A stretch of 64,000 nt of DNA. It comes from Sorghum bicolor (taxonomy: Eukaryota > Streptophyta > Magnoliopsida > Poales > Poaceae). Below are positions 53,334 through 64,000 of the stretch, one piece after another; positions within the stretch are counted from its first letter, which is position 1; each line of letters starts with the position of its first letter. The notes beneath the pieces were generated by a model. The model ran no database searches. It saw only the letters and a program-made list of their open reading frames with translations, and had not been told where the DNA came from. The DNA is taken from positions 8,429,945 through 8,493,944 of the forward strand of contig NC_012878.2 of NCBI RefSeq assembly GCF_000003195.3. The letters are read 5' to 3'. Position numbers and translations under genes: made by a program.

Positions 53334-56080
53334 TGTAATACCCGATTTTAAGGATAAAATCAAATATGCACCATATGTGAGTTTTCGAAGTCAAATCTCA
53401 CATATAGCTAGAAATAAGGGGTAATATCAGAAGACAATGCATAAATATATAACGTACTTAGTATAAAAGAGATAACCTGATAGCAAACAGCGAATAGATA
53501 ACTCCAAACTTCGGGTATTAACTTCACTCTACAGGATCCAACTGACTGGTTGATCACAAGCCTAAACTTCTCCTGAGTTTTGGGGGAAATAGCAAGAGTG
53601 AGTCCATGTCGAACTCCACAAGTATAGCAACTAGATTGTATAGCTCTCACAATCTCATGATCAATGTGACATAAATAATGTAAAGCATTAAACAATAAAC
53701 AATGAGCATATTTAACACACAAGAATCATCACCGTTGATGCAAGAATCCCCAAGGCCGCTTGTGACCGTGAGCACGGTTAGTATACCAGTTTTACACTCT
53801 ACAGAGGTTGTACATCTTTACCCATGAGTCATGATTTACCCTTTCGCCCGAGGTGATCAGCCTCTTAACCCACTTCCAAGGAAGGTCGGCAGGGATCACT
53901 ATGAAGTCTTTCAAAGGTTTCGTCTAACAAGTTAGGGCCATTAGATTCACTCGGCAGGCAGATATAGAGCCCCCCTTCCATGGCACATAACTCGCAGCCT
54001 ATACACACGGACAGAGGACACACTATACCCAACGTGTCTAGCCATTCTTACGTCATTTAAGGTAACCGCTAACAAGCTAGAAAAAGGTCCTCATACTGAG
54101 CTAAAGCCAGAGCTATTATAGCCCTCATGATTGCACTGTTGTCCCGGTTATCACTTACAGATAAATCATCAAGTGGCTAAAAAGTCATTTTTATCATTTA
54201 TTACTTAACATTAATCTAGTCACAGGATCATGGTCACAGAAATAAAATCCAAATGCTATACTTGCCTTAGTCCAAATGCTATATTGGGTCTTGTTTAGTT
54301 CACCCCGAAATCCAAAAAGTTTTCAAGATTCCCTGTCACATCGAATCTTGTGGCATATGCATGAAACATTAAATATAGACAAAAACAAAAACTAATCACA
54401 CAGTTTAACTGGAAATCACGAGATAAATCTTTTTGAGCCTAGTTAGTCCATGATTGGATAATATTTGTCAAATAAAAACGAAAATGCTACAGTACCGAAA
54501 ACCGAAATTTTTTCGGAACTAAACAAGGCCTTGATCCTGCTGGTCTTACTAGTTGTCCAAGGCTCTGATCTTGATCACTGAAGCACTCTTGTTCACCACA
54601 GATTGCTCACCGTCTAAACTCGATCATCGATCACCAACACATAACAATCGAAGACAAATATACACGAAGCAAACAAGACTATAATTAGAACAGTACATCA
54701 ATCATATAAAAATAATATAGAGAGTTCATAAAAAGATTCTACGCAGAGCTACGATATCATAGACGTAAAGATCACGAAAATCGGAGCTAAAACGGAGAAG
54801 TTATGAATTTTCTAAGATTTCATATAGACAAGTAATTAATTAAATAGGATCACGAAATTAAAAGGTTTCAAACTAACAAAACAGTGTTACTAACATGTAG
54901 AGCTCATTAATACGAATCCAGCGCAATTTGAATGGGTCAAAACAGAGTTAAGATGAATATTTTATGGCCAAAAGAAAGTCAGTGGCAATTCTGTAAATAG
55001 TGAAAGCGTATTTTTAATCTAAAATTTTCCAAACGACAAAGTGATTGGGGCTTACGTTGGTGGACAGGGAGTAGGTTCACCGACAGTGACGCTTTCTTGG
55101 AGCTACAGCAACGCCGGAGTAGCCGACCGTTCGTAGATGTCGTGTATAGGCGAGACGATGGCGATCACGTTGTAGAGAAGAAAATATAAATTTTATTTTA
55201 CTACCTTAGAAATTCTCAAATTAGAGGCTTCCCTCATGGTAGTTTTTGGTGTGCTTTGCCTAAGGGGTTGGTACATATATATAGCGAGAGAAACTCCCCA
55301 CCTCCACGTCAACTAGCGATATGATACTAATTGATTTGCAACCTTCATTTTTACTAATAGGTCTAATTAATTATGAAAGCCCATTAGTAAATAACTACAT
55401 GGTTTTTGGGATTTATTATGGGCTTTGTCGTTGGAAAAATAATAAGAGATTTATTATTTTCAGAATTAATTATTTTCATTGATAAAATAATTCTACAAAA
55501 GTTTAGAATTAGTAGTTAGCCACGAAAAATACTCCAAAAGCTCTGAAAATTCGGGAAAAATTCTCAGAGATATTATAGAACATGGGGAACCCGAATAAAG
55601 TTTTTGGAGCTCATGATAAGATTGTTTAGAGCATCTAAAAATTAGATCATGCTCAGAGAAAAGTGAGAACAGAAGATGGAAAAATTTCCGAAAAATTTGT
55701 AGAGATTGCTTGATGGATGAGGAACTAACAAAGTGCTTTGAGTGACAAAGAAAAGATTTTAGGAAGCTCCTAATAAAAACTTGAGTTGAGAAACAAGAAA
55801 TTTTGTTGATAAAGATAAAGATAAAGACGTACTGGTCAACAAGGAAGATCAATCTACTAAACGCATTTTAAAAACTTTGCTCACTCAAACACATAAAGGA
55901 GCAACAAGCATCACATCAAAACATATGCACCAGCATGTATGCATAATAATATTGCTAAGCCTTATGATAAATTTTAATTTTAAAAAATATATTATTTTTC
56001 CTATATTTTTATGAGCACAAAAATATAAAATTAAATAATTTTATCTATATTTCAAAAGGAGTAAATTTGAGGGTGTTACA
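53334..56080 (-). repeat. 3' LTR of gypsy-type element 1
   Basis: 2,747 bp including a later 244-bp MITE. The edges are TGTAATACCC and GGGTGTTACA. Confidence 0.88.
54287..54530. mobile_element. MITE of the GGCCTTGTTTAGTTC family
   Basis: A 244-bp element with ends GGTCTTGTTTAGTTC and, inward from the right, GGCCTTGTTTAGTTC. TTG flanks both sides (54284-54286, 54531-54533). The body has CCCTGTCACATCGAATCTTG and CACAGTTTAACTGG, typical of a very abundant grass MITE. It inserted in the LTR of gypsy-type element 1. Confidence 0.85.
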
Positions 56081-58302
56081 ATTCTACCCCCTTAAGATGA
56101 ATCTCGTCCTCGAGATTCGGAAGACAGTGATCAAAGAGATATGGATACTCTGCCTTTGGATGTTGTTCACTTCCTTGAGTTGTTCCATCCTCTTGTAGAG
56201 ATTTTGGCTTTACGTTGCACCCTCTAGTAATCTATCTCCAAGTGATAGCACTTTTTGAAGTCATAACCTTGTTCAATACCAAACCAATGATGATGTCAAC
56301 AACTTAGAATCAACTTAGTGAAGATTCTTCTTAGGTTCTTATGATCCACCTTGATGACATTTTTTTATTTTTTTTATGTCTAAGAAGATAGTACTTCCAT
56401 GCTCCACATCACGTCTCACGTACATGCTAAGTATGGTGAAAATTGATCTCACAACTAAGGGTGGCTCGAACCAAAGATCAATCTTGACAAAACTTAAACT
56501 TCTTATAGATGACCATAATCATAGAATATCTCAGAAGACAATTATCACTTCAAAATAGTATTATAATGCATCATCCCGTAATACCAAGGTGCTACCCCCT
56601 TAAAATGAGATTGGTTGGGGGACACTAAGGACTAGTTCTCCTATCCTTTTTGACGCTACACATCATAGTCTTTTACATTCGTTGTACCGAGTCTCTTGAT
56701 CCAAGGTTAGTTTCATCACTAAGTTCCAATTATCGGTACCTTTATCACAGTTAAGTTGCTTCACTCTCACACTATACATACACTCTGTAGACTTTGGTGT
56801 CATCTGATCCTCATACACAACTCTTAATCCATGAGTATCAGTAATGACATAAACCTTCATTGGTATTAGCACACTCCAAATAGAATGATATCTTGAAACA
56901 AACCAACATACTAAGCACTTGATGTCCTTGTAGATGTTCCAGTTATTAACCACTTCTTCTCCTTGTAGTTCTTTAATTGGGCTACCCCCCTTAAGAAAAG
57001 TCAACTAGGGGACCAAGAAAGGTAGTTTGCATACTTTCCAGACAAGTTAACATTGAGAACTTCTGACATCCCAAAGAACTTATGTGCAGTGGAGCAAACA
57101 GGTATCCTGAAATTTCCTCACGATATGAAAAATACAAGCATAGTAAAGTAGGTATAACTCTTATTCTGTTAATCCAATAGAGTTGCAGATTATATCGTTA
57201 GAAAATTTATGAAATTCCCTACAGCTTTCATGTAGAAGTCCTCCTTAGGTTCTGTTTTTAAGCATAGGTAAAATAACCAAACATAATATCCTTCCTGATA
57301 ATATCTCAGCAAAAGTGCAGTAACTTCCAGAAATTATATCTCGAGCTACCTAACTCATCTGGAGATGATCCTTACATTTTGGAAAAGCTTAGGAAATCCT
57401 CTACAACTTTCGTATACCATGTTTTTCCAGATTCTATCTTTAACTTGGCCGAAAATAGGGAATACCGAAACTGTCCAGACTTTGATACAGAACAGAAACA
57501 TCCAATTGTAAATATCATATCTCAGGTTCTATTTAGCCAAATAAGTTCCATCTTATACCGTTGGAAAGCTTAGCAAGTCGTCTATAACTTTCCTATAGAA
57601 CACTTTTCCAAATTATATAGTTATATTTGTCTCAAACAGCAAGTTCCCGAAACTGGTCCAGATTCTGGACAGCACATCTGTATCATCTTGTGATTTTTGG
57701 AACTTCCAAACCATAATAGCTATGAGGGTGATTCTTGTGGTCAGAGAAAGATCTTGAAGTCTAGTTGTTTCCAGAAAAATTTGATAAACTTTGCACGATC
57801 AGACCTTTAGATACACCAGCATTATTGCAAACTGCTCCAGAAATCAGCAAGGGATAGAAACAAGAGATAGCCAAATCCAACTACTTATTTCATTAATCCT
57901 TATGCCTTAGGTCTATAAACTAATGAAATTGTGAAGTAATTCCACAAGATCATTGCAATCATTACAAAGATCCAAATCAAACATAAGCATAATAACAAAC
58001 CAACTAAGCACACTTCACTCAACTTGCGATATTATCGTTCTCTTCATTAAGGGCAAAGATCCTAAAACTTATGTTTCAAAGACGCAAGAAGGGGGTAAGA
58101 AAAGGTTCTAATAGCATACTGAATCAAGGAGTGAAGGTGAGAACATGTACTTTTAAAATAAGCAACAAGGTGGAGACAAATAGCAAGGATAGGGATATAG
58201 TATGGATGAAAATACCAAGGTTTATAGAGCAAGGATTTTATGACAATTCTAAAACCTTAAGACGACCAACTCCTAACTAGGCTTGCGTCGTACAGTCAGC
58301 AT
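56081..58302 (-). other. Internal region of gypsy-type element 1
   Basis: A polypurine tract (complement of 56084-56094) adjoins the 3' LTR. A frame of 113 codons (57004-56663) has no recognised motif. Stretches near 57150-57200 and 57500-57750 align with 62350-62600 of element 2, showing shared descent. Confidence 0.6.
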
Positions 58303-58316
58303 TGCTCCGATACCAC
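58303..58316 (-). other. Primer-binding site of gypsy-type element 1
   Basis: On the minus strand, TGGTATCGGAGCAATG starts two to three bases after the LTR; it is a methionine-type site with one substitution. Confidence 0.8.
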
Positions 58317-58318
58317 TT

Positions 58319-58628
58319 TGTAATACCCGATTTTAAGGACAAAATCAGATATGCACCATATGTGAGTTTTCGAAGTCAAATCTCACATATAGCTACAAAT
58401 AAGGGGTAATATCAAAAGACAATGCATAAATATATAACGTACTTAGTATAAAAGAGATAACCTGATAGCAAACAACGGATAGACAACTCCAAACTTCGGG
58501 TATTAACTTCACTCTACAGGATCCAACTGACTGGTTGATCACAAGCCTAAACTTCTCCTGAGTTTTGGGGGAAATAGCAAGAGTGAGTCCATGTCGAACT
58601 CCACAAGTATAGCAACTAGATTGTATAG
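58319..58628 (-). repeat. Partial 5' LTR of gypsy-type element 1
   Basis: 310 bp nearly identical to 53334-53643. It ends abruptly at TATAG, where element 2 starts. The remainder of this LTR should lie beyond the right edge of the window. Confidence 0.88.
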
Positions 58629-61131
58629 TGTAACACCCGATTTTAAGAACAAAATCAGATATGCACCATATGTAAGTTTTAGAAGACAAGCCTCACATAT
58701 AGCTACAAATAAGGGGTAATATCAAAGAACAATGCATAAATTATATAGCGTACATAATAAATTAGAAACAACCTTGGGCAGCAAACACGGAAGAGAACTC
58801 CAAACTTCGGGTGTTAACCTCACTCTACAGGATCCAACTGACTGGTTGATCACAAGCCCAAAACTTCTCCTGAGGTGCGGAGGAGATAGCAAGAGTGAGT
58901 TCAAGACGAACTCCGCAAGTATAACAACTAGATTGTATAGATCCCACCATCTCATGATTAATATGACATAAATAATATAGAGCATTAAACAATAATCAAT
59001 GAGTTTCTTAACACAAGATTCATCACCCTTAGTGTAAGAGTTCCCAAGACCGCTCGTGACCGTGAGCACGGCGAGTATACCAGTTTTTAACACTCTGCAG
59101 AGGTTGTACATCTTTACCCATGAGTCATGATTTACCCTTTCGCCTGAGGTGATCAGCCTCGTAACCCACTACCAAGGTAGGTCGGCAGGGATCACTATGA
59201 AGTCTTTCAAAGGTTCGTCTAACAAGTTAGGGCCGCTTGGTTTCGGTAGTCAGTCCGTGTGATTCTACCACTCATGGTCTGCTATCCACGGTCTGCTATC
59301 CCCCATTTGCGCCACACGGGTAACCTCTAACAAGCTAGAAAAATTACTCATACTTGACTAAAGCCAGAGCCATTATAGCCCTCATGGTTGCACTTTCATC
59401 ACGGTTATCACTTACGAATAAATCCTCAAGTTGTTAAAAAGTCATTATTATCATTTGTTGCTTTATATCAATCTAGTCACAAGATCATGGTCATAGAATT
59501 AAAATCCAAATGCTATACTTGCCTTGATCCAATTGCTCCTGCTGGTCCTGCTGATCTTACTTGCTTCCAAGACTCTGATCTTGATCACCGAAGTAATGCT
59601 CACCGACTAGACTCGATCATCGATCATCAACACACAACAATCGGAGACAGACATACACGAAGCAAACAATCCTTTAATTAGAACAGTACACCAATAGATC
59701 AAAAACAAAATAAAATGTTTAAAAACAAAACCTATGTTTTGCTACGATCACATAGATACGAAGAACACGAAAATCGGAACTAAAACGATCAAGTTACGAA
59801 TTTACAGCGATTTCAAAGGCATTTTATTAATTAAACCTAACCCTGAAATTAAAAAATTGCAAACTACAGTAACAGTGGTACTAACATGTAGGGAATTTAA
59901 TTACGAATCTAACACAATTTGAACGGGTCAAATCAGAGCTAAAACGAATATTTTATGGCCTAAACAAAATCAGTGGCAAATCTGTAAATATAACAGAGTA
60001 TAAACGATTTAAAATAAATCAGAAAAATCTAGGAAATCTTCCCTGGCCCAGGACTGCGGGTTGATTAACCAAAAGTCAGGGGTCTCTTTAACAAAAAGAC
60101 CCACGAAGGGGTATGGGCCGATCCTGGCCATCAGATTCAAGATCAACGGGCGAGATTAGATGGGAGGGGAGAGAGAGGGGACTGGCGGCCGGAGTTGGGG
60201 AAGGTTGCGGCGGCGTTGGAGGTCGCCGGCGTGGGCAATTTAGGGGCTCCGGGCCACGGTTGGCCAAGCCGAAAACACTAGAAGGAAGAGGGAGCGAAGG
60301 CGAACTCCCCTGGACCCTTCGCGCGGCCGGGGAAGGTCTCTCGCGGCGCACGCCATGGCCGGTAGCCATGGGCCTTGCCGAAGCTCGCGGCCAGTGCTGT
60401 AGAGCGCTCCAAATCGAGCGGAAATTACACGGGGAGGAAGAGAGGGAGATGGCGAGCTTAGCAGCGCAAAGAGTAGGAGCGGAGGCGGCTCACTTTGCGG
60501 GATTGAAGAGCGGCGGGATCGGCGATCCTGGAGGCGGTTCTCCGAACGCTACGAGCAAGAGCGGGGCGAAGGCGGTGACGAAACGAGAGCGGGGGGGGAA
60601 TGGCTCGGGCGCATCCCAAGAGGGCGAGGCACGGGGAAAACGTGGGGGAAGGAGTGGGCGCGGTTGCGGCACTGGACTTGGTGTCCGTGCGTAGAGAGAG
60701 AGGGAGGGGCGGTTGGGGGGAAGGTGAGGGATGACAGGCGGGCCCGGCCTGTCAGCGGGTGAGAGAGGAGAAGGGGGGAGAGGGTGGCCGGCTGGGCCGC
60801 GGCCCAGGAAGGGAGAAGGGGGCGCGGGGTGGGCTGGGCCACCAGGCCGAGTAGGAGGGGGAACAGGATTTCTTCTTCTTTTTTTTCAAACTAATTTTCA
60901 AAGCTTCTTTCAAATTGAATTTTGAATAAATGTTTCTTTTACAAAAAAATTCACACATCACAAAATAAAAGTGCTGCAGCATGAATGCATCAAAACGTTT
61001 TCTAAATTTATATTAAATTTTATTTTCCAAAAATTTATTTATTATTTTTTTCCCTATATTTTATGATCACAAAATAGCAAATTAAATTATTTTTCATCTA
61101 TTTCCAGAAGAGAAAAATTTAGAGTGTTACA
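58629..61131 (-). repeat. 3' LTR of gypsy-type element 2
   Basis: 2,503 bp, TGTAACACCC to GAGTGTTACA. The part at 60090-60870 is GC-rich and gives long spurious frames on both strands. Confidence 0.9.
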
Positions 61132-61133
61132 AT

Positions 61134-61147
61134 TCTACCCCCTTAAA
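61134..61147 (-). other. Polypurine tract of gypsy-type element 2
   Basis: TAAGGGGGTAGAAT on the minus strand adjoins the 3' LTR. Just before it, GAATCTCGAGGACGAGATTC would encode the ESRGR-type end usual upstream of the tract in chromovirus polyproteins and is itself a near-palindrome. Confidence 0.8.
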
Positions 61148-61375
61148 AATGAATCTCGTCCTCGAGATTCAGAAGAGGCTCCGATCCTCTGAGAGAAACA
61201 GGAAAATATCTTGATAATCCTTTCAACTTGACAACTTGCATACCAAACTTAAACACTTGTCTCAAGGTCACACCTTGTGAATAACATTTCCATTGAATAA
61301 CTATTATTCATAGTTGACCGAAGTCCATCTTGACTACTAATCCTCTTAGCTTACAACTCCAAGAGACATAGAAAC

Positions 61376-62050
61376 TTAATATGCATTTGCTTCATCAGGT
61401 AGGAGTGGACCACCATGATACTCAATTCTTTTTCCTGACGGTGCTGTTAAGAGCATTTTGTTCTGGGTACCATAGATCACTCCTTTGTGTACACACAACC
61501 ATCCATTACCAAGGACCAAGGGAATACCAAGTGACTCTAGCACAATGAGGTTTACAGTGAAGTTTTCCTTGTTTATGACCAGATTGATATTTGAGCACAC
61601 CTGATCTGCTTGTATTTCTCCCACTAGGATTTGAACTAATAAAGGCTTCTTCGTTTGACACTTTACCCTCTCTATTGTCTTTACGAGGTCGACAGAAATA
61701 AAGGAATGCGAAGCACTTGGGTCAAACAGAGCAAAAACTTGCACTAAGTCTACTTGAATATAGCCACCAACCACTTTGGTAGCTCCATGAATGTTATGTC
61801 TATCCACATTGCTCAGTCTTCCATTGATATAGTCTCGTTGCACCTTACTTTCTTGAGTAGGCTTCTTACGGCTTTTCCTTTTTCTCTTTCGCCGTTGTGG
61901 ATTCTGATTTGATTCACTTCCAACTTGCTCTTCAATATTATTATTTTGATGATACTCAGCTTCATCATACTCATAACATTCTTCAAGGGTAAGATCATTA
62001 TTCTCTTCCCATGTATCAGTAAGAGACATCATATAGGGCTCCTGATCCAT
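61376..62050 (-). CDS. Degenerate retroviral-type aspartic protease protein
   Basis: 224 residues from ATG 62050. Residues about 1-75 are acidic and then strongly basic (RRKRKRKSRKK). The second half is a gypsy-type pepsin-like protease: LVQVFALFDPSASHSFIS carries the active-site aspartate but has Pro-Ser-Ala where the family has Ser/Thr-Gly-Ala. Downstream, LVLGNGWLCVHKGVI matches the family ILGMDWL-HKGVI element with a substituted aspartate. Because the glycine of the catalytic triplet is missing, activity is doubtful. The frame ends before any RT. A protein this short, kept open, may come from a non-autonomous element that borrows Pol in trans. The start is the first ATG; the basic run could bind nucleic acid. 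Confidence 0.72.
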   Translation of the reverse strand: MDQEPYMMSLTDTWEENNDLTLEECYEYDEAEYHQNNNIEEQVGSESNQNPQRRKRKRKSRKKPTQESKVQRDYINGRLSNVDRHNIHGATKVVGGYIQVDLVQVFALFDPSASHSFISVDLVKTIERVKCQTKKPLLVQILVGEIQADQVCSNINLVINKENFTVNLIVLESLGIPLVLGNGWLCVHKGVIYGTQNKMLLTAPSGKRIEYHGGPLLPDEANAY

Positions 62051-62099
62051 GGGATACTACACTCCCTGTCATGAGGTGACCAACATCAGTAGCACGAGA

Positions 62100-62960
62100 A
62101 GGAGAGATGATCATAATCATAGAATATCTCAAGAGACAACACTCTCTTCAAGATAAATTGAGAATGCATCAACCCGTGATATCAAGGTACTACCCCCTTA
62201 AGAAAGGTTGACTAGGAGGCACAAGGAAGGTAGCTTGCATTTTTTTTGACAAGTTATCTTGCATTGAGGCCTTTTTGACATCCCAAGGAACTTATGTGCA
62301 AGGATGAAACAAATATCCTGATTTTCCTCGCGATATGAAAATCACCAGCGCAGTAAAATGGACATAACTCTTGTTCTGTTAATCCAATTGGGTTATAGCT
62401 TATACCGTTAGAAAGCTTAGAAACTTATCTAAAACTTTGCTGTAGAACACTTTTCCAAAGTCTATAGTTATATTTGTCCAAAACAGCAGGCAACCAGAAC
62501 TGGTCCAGATTCTTGACAGGACATCTGTATCGTCTTGTGATTTTTGTAACTTCCAAACCATAATAGCTATGAGGGTGATTCTTGAGGTCATAGAAAGATC
62601 TGGAAGTCCAATTTCATCCAAAATTTTCTTATGATTTTTTTATTCATCCAAGATCAGAGACATAAGCCGATAAAGATGAGATACTCTAGAAAGGCAGGAT
62701 AAGGTAACAAGAGAAACCAAAACCCAACTGTTTATGTCATTAATCCTTATGCCTTAGACATATAAACTAAATGAAATTGTGAAGAATCTCACAAGATCAT
62801 TACAATCATTACAAAGATCCAAATCAAACATAAACATAAAGGCAATTCAACCAAGCAGTAAAGGTTCACAAGGCACACAAACTCGACTTTCGCTACTAGC
62901 GTTTTTATTACACAAGGGCACAAACTCCTATATCTTAAACTCAGTGTGGCTTCTTTCATG
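62100..62960 (-). other. Spacer between the two genes of gypsy-type element 2
   Basis: About 860 bp with no domain. Parts align with the internal region of gypsy-type element 1 (for example the TAACTCTTGTTCTGTTAATC neighbourhood near 62366), so it is an element-specific non-coding segment. Confidence 0.55.
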
Positions 62961-62963
62961 ATA

Positions 62964-63689
62964 CTACTGTTGGTTCTTCTGTGGACAAGACTTTACATAG
63001 TGTCCTTCCTGTCGGTAGTGATAACACTTTTTCTTAGCTGGATCCTTCGTGATATCATCTTCCACTGAGGTGTTGCTCGGTGTGTTATCAGTTCGCTGAC
63101 TCTGAAGGTTTGTCTCTAGTTGGCTAGCTTTCTTTCTAACTTGGTTGATCCTTCGAGGTTGATACTCTTTATAAGTGATGGTCCATCCATCTATGCATAC
63201 CTCATGAGCAGTGGGGTTATCTTGAGAAGTTTCTTCATCTCTAAGGTTTGGATTTTCATGGCCAGAGTTCAAAGCTAAATGTGACAACTTAGAATTTGAA
63301 TGTTGTTCACTTCCCAATGCTGGCTCTAGTGATTTTGCCTTCCTCTTCTTATCCTCATTAGTCACACAATTTGGTTTTACCTTAACTTCCTTTTTAGATG
63401 ACCTATTCCGAAGACAAGGAAGACCATAATGCCTACAACAATGGCATTGATCATGATATCCCGATGTATTACTACCAACACCTCCATGGATTCTCATATT
63501 TTTCCAAGCTTCTGCTACTTGTCTCTTCACTGGTCCTGAGATGCACTGCTGAGAGTTCCCATTCTGAGTCATTCCTTCCACTACTTGCTTTTGCATGGCT
63601 AGAAGCTTCTCCTTGTCGAATGCTTTTACGAGTGGCATCTCTGAGTCCTTTTGTTCATTCATGCCAAAGGTCTCCTCGTTATGAGCCAT
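62964..63689 (-). CDS. Gag-like zinc-knuckle protein of gypsy-type element 2
   Basis: 241 residues, ATG 63689, about 190 bp after the primer site, where Gag normally starts. The N-terminus has a short helical stretch (KLLAMQKQVVEGM). Residues about 78-95 hold a cysteine/histidine cluster (CHCCRHYGLPCLR) that may bind zinc. The middle is hydrophilic, and the C-terminus has CYHYRQEGHYVKSCP, a CCHC knuckle whose second cysteine is now tyrosine. The usual gypsy Gag helical domain was not recognised, so this may be a much-changed Gag or an unrelated protein joined to a knuckle. It is open throughout, which argues for recent function. Confidence 0.6.
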   Translation of the reverse strand: MAHNEETFGMNEQKDSEMPLVKAFDKEKLLAMQKQVVEGMTQNGNSQQCISGPVKRQVAEAWKNMRIHGGVGSNTSGYHDQCHCCRHYGLPCLRNRSSKKEVKVKPNCVTNEDKKRKAKSLEPALGSEQHSNSKLSHLALNSGHENPNLRDEETSQDNPTAHEVCIDGWTITYKEYQPRRINQVRKKASQLETNLQSQRTDNTPSNTSVEDDITKDPAKKKCYHYRQEGHYVKSCPQKNQQ

Positions 63690-63866
63690 CTAAATAGACA
63701 AGGTGGATGGATTTAGAATAGAGACAAAGTTTTTATAATAGAATAGGGTAGAGGTAAGCATAATTTTTAGCAATTATCAAGGTTAAGGTGAAAGCAAGAA
63801 GTAAGCAGAGATAGAAGCATTCTAAAACGTCCGGTTCTAACTAGGATTGCGTCCTACAGTCAGCAT

Positions 63867-63880
63867 TGCTTTGATACCAC
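63867..63880 (-). other. Primer-binding site of gypsy-type element 2
   Basis: TGGTATCAAAGCAATG on the minus strand, two bases from the 5' LTR; methionine type. Confidence 0.85.
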
Positions 63881-63882
63881 TT

Positions 63883-64000
63883 TGTAACACCCGATTTTAA
63901 GAACAAAATCAGATATGCACCATATGTAAGTTTTAGAAGACAAGCCTCACATATAGCTACAAATAAGGGGTAATATCAAAGGACAATGCATAAATTATAT
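63883..64000 (-). repeat. 5' LTR of gypsy-type element 2, first 118 bp
   Basis: TGTAACACCCGATTTTAAG and onward matches 58629-58746 with one difference. The rest is outside the window. Confidence 0.9.

Larger units (their letters stand above)
53334..58628 (-). mobile_element. Non-autonomous gypsy-type element 1 (minus), 5' LTR broken by element 2
   Basis: Read on the minus strand: partial 5' LTR (58628-58319), primer site (from 58316), internal region (58318-56081), polypurine tract next to 56081, and 3' LTR (56080-53334). The first 310 bp of the 5' LTR match 53334-53643, where the copy is cut by element 2. The internal 2.2 kb has no retroviral-type domain and only short frames. Confidence 0.85.
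58629..64000 (-). mobile_element. Non-autonomous gypsy-type element 2 (minus), continues past the window
   Basis: On the minus strand: 5' LTR (from beyond 64000 to 63883), primer site, Gag-like gene (63689-62964), a gap, protease-like gene (62050-61376), polypurine tract and 3' LTR (61131-58629). The visible 118 bp of the 5' LTR differ from the 3' LTR at one position, so insertion was recent. No RT, RNase H or integrase is encoded in the 2.75-kb internal region. Confidence 0.88.

Noticed and set aside
56663..57004. 113-codon minus-strand frame in gypsy-type element 1
   Set aside because: On the element's coding strand but with no retroviral or other motif and no open counterpart in element 2; left as part of the internal region.
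57379..57573. Short plus-strand frame in gypsy-type element 1
   Set aside because: No motif, wrong strand for the element and not shared with element 2 as an open frame.
60113..60925. 193-codon plus-strand frame and its neighbours
   Set aside because: GC-rich segment of the gypsy-type LTR; glycine/arginine-rich shadow frame.

Overview
The window looks like nuclear DNA from a grass, probably a panicoid such as sorghum, sugarcane or maize relatives. The evidence is the class of repeats (CACTA elements with TTTGCCGAGGGC subterminal repeats, a Tourist MITE with a TAA duplication, a Reina-type chromovirus, a copia-like element with zinc-knuckle Gag and long LTRs) and one GC-rich, intron-containing gene on the minus strand. 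The species cannot be named from the sequence alone. No rRNA, tRNA or organelle sequence was seen. REGION 1 (1-4006): the 3' part of a CACTA element (1-989), then the only convincing intact host gene, a two-exon HAD-family acid phosphatase / vegetative-storage-protein-like gene (2878 to 1897, minus), its promoter side with two G-boxes, and a 360-bp Tourist MITE beside a 36-bp tandem duplication. REGION 2 (4007-22966): a stack of transposons with four sets of boundaries. CACTA element A (4007-22966, TSD CAA) contains CACTA element B (6828-22414, TSD GAA). B contains an apparently intact, young Reina-like gypsy retrotransposon (9246-15243, TSD AGAAC, LTRs differing at 3 of 292 positions) and a 5.4-kb Mutator-like element (15660-21044, 9-bp TSD CGGGTCGCG). 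The MULE carries a damaged MURA transposase gene and a damaged plant-mobile-domain gene. B also holds a ~970-bp near-perfect inverted repeat, and A appears to hold captured leucine-rich-repeat exon fragments. REGION 3 (22967-40600): remains of a LINE (RNase H piece at 23.7-24.3 kb, RT/zinc-finger piece at 38.0-39.6 kb, both minus), split by a non-autonomous gypsy-type element (25531-37973, TSD TGGTT). That element was itself entered by a 10.1-kb non-autonomous copia-like element (26591-36689) with 2.4-kb LTRs, a Gag-only coding region and a long non-coding body instead of pol. REGION 4 (40600-50080): a second, LTR-less relative of that copia element, broken by a 2.9-kb solo LTR, followed by a ~960-bp fold-back element interrupted by another solo LTR (TSD AAATC). 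REGION 5 (50081-64000): a decayed gene-like segment with a Ptta/En/Spm transposase-type domain, a copia RNase H fossil, and two minus-strand gypsy-type elements of one family, the second inserted in the 5' LTR of the first and running off the right edge. The second encodes a zinc-knuckle Gag-like protein and a degenerate protease but no reverse transcriptase. The coding parts therefore act mostly as retrotransposition or transposition genes, many of them dead. Only the phosphatase gene and the Reina polyprotein look capable of making full-length product. Homology statements rest on motif recognition and pairwise comparison inside the window; no database search was possible.
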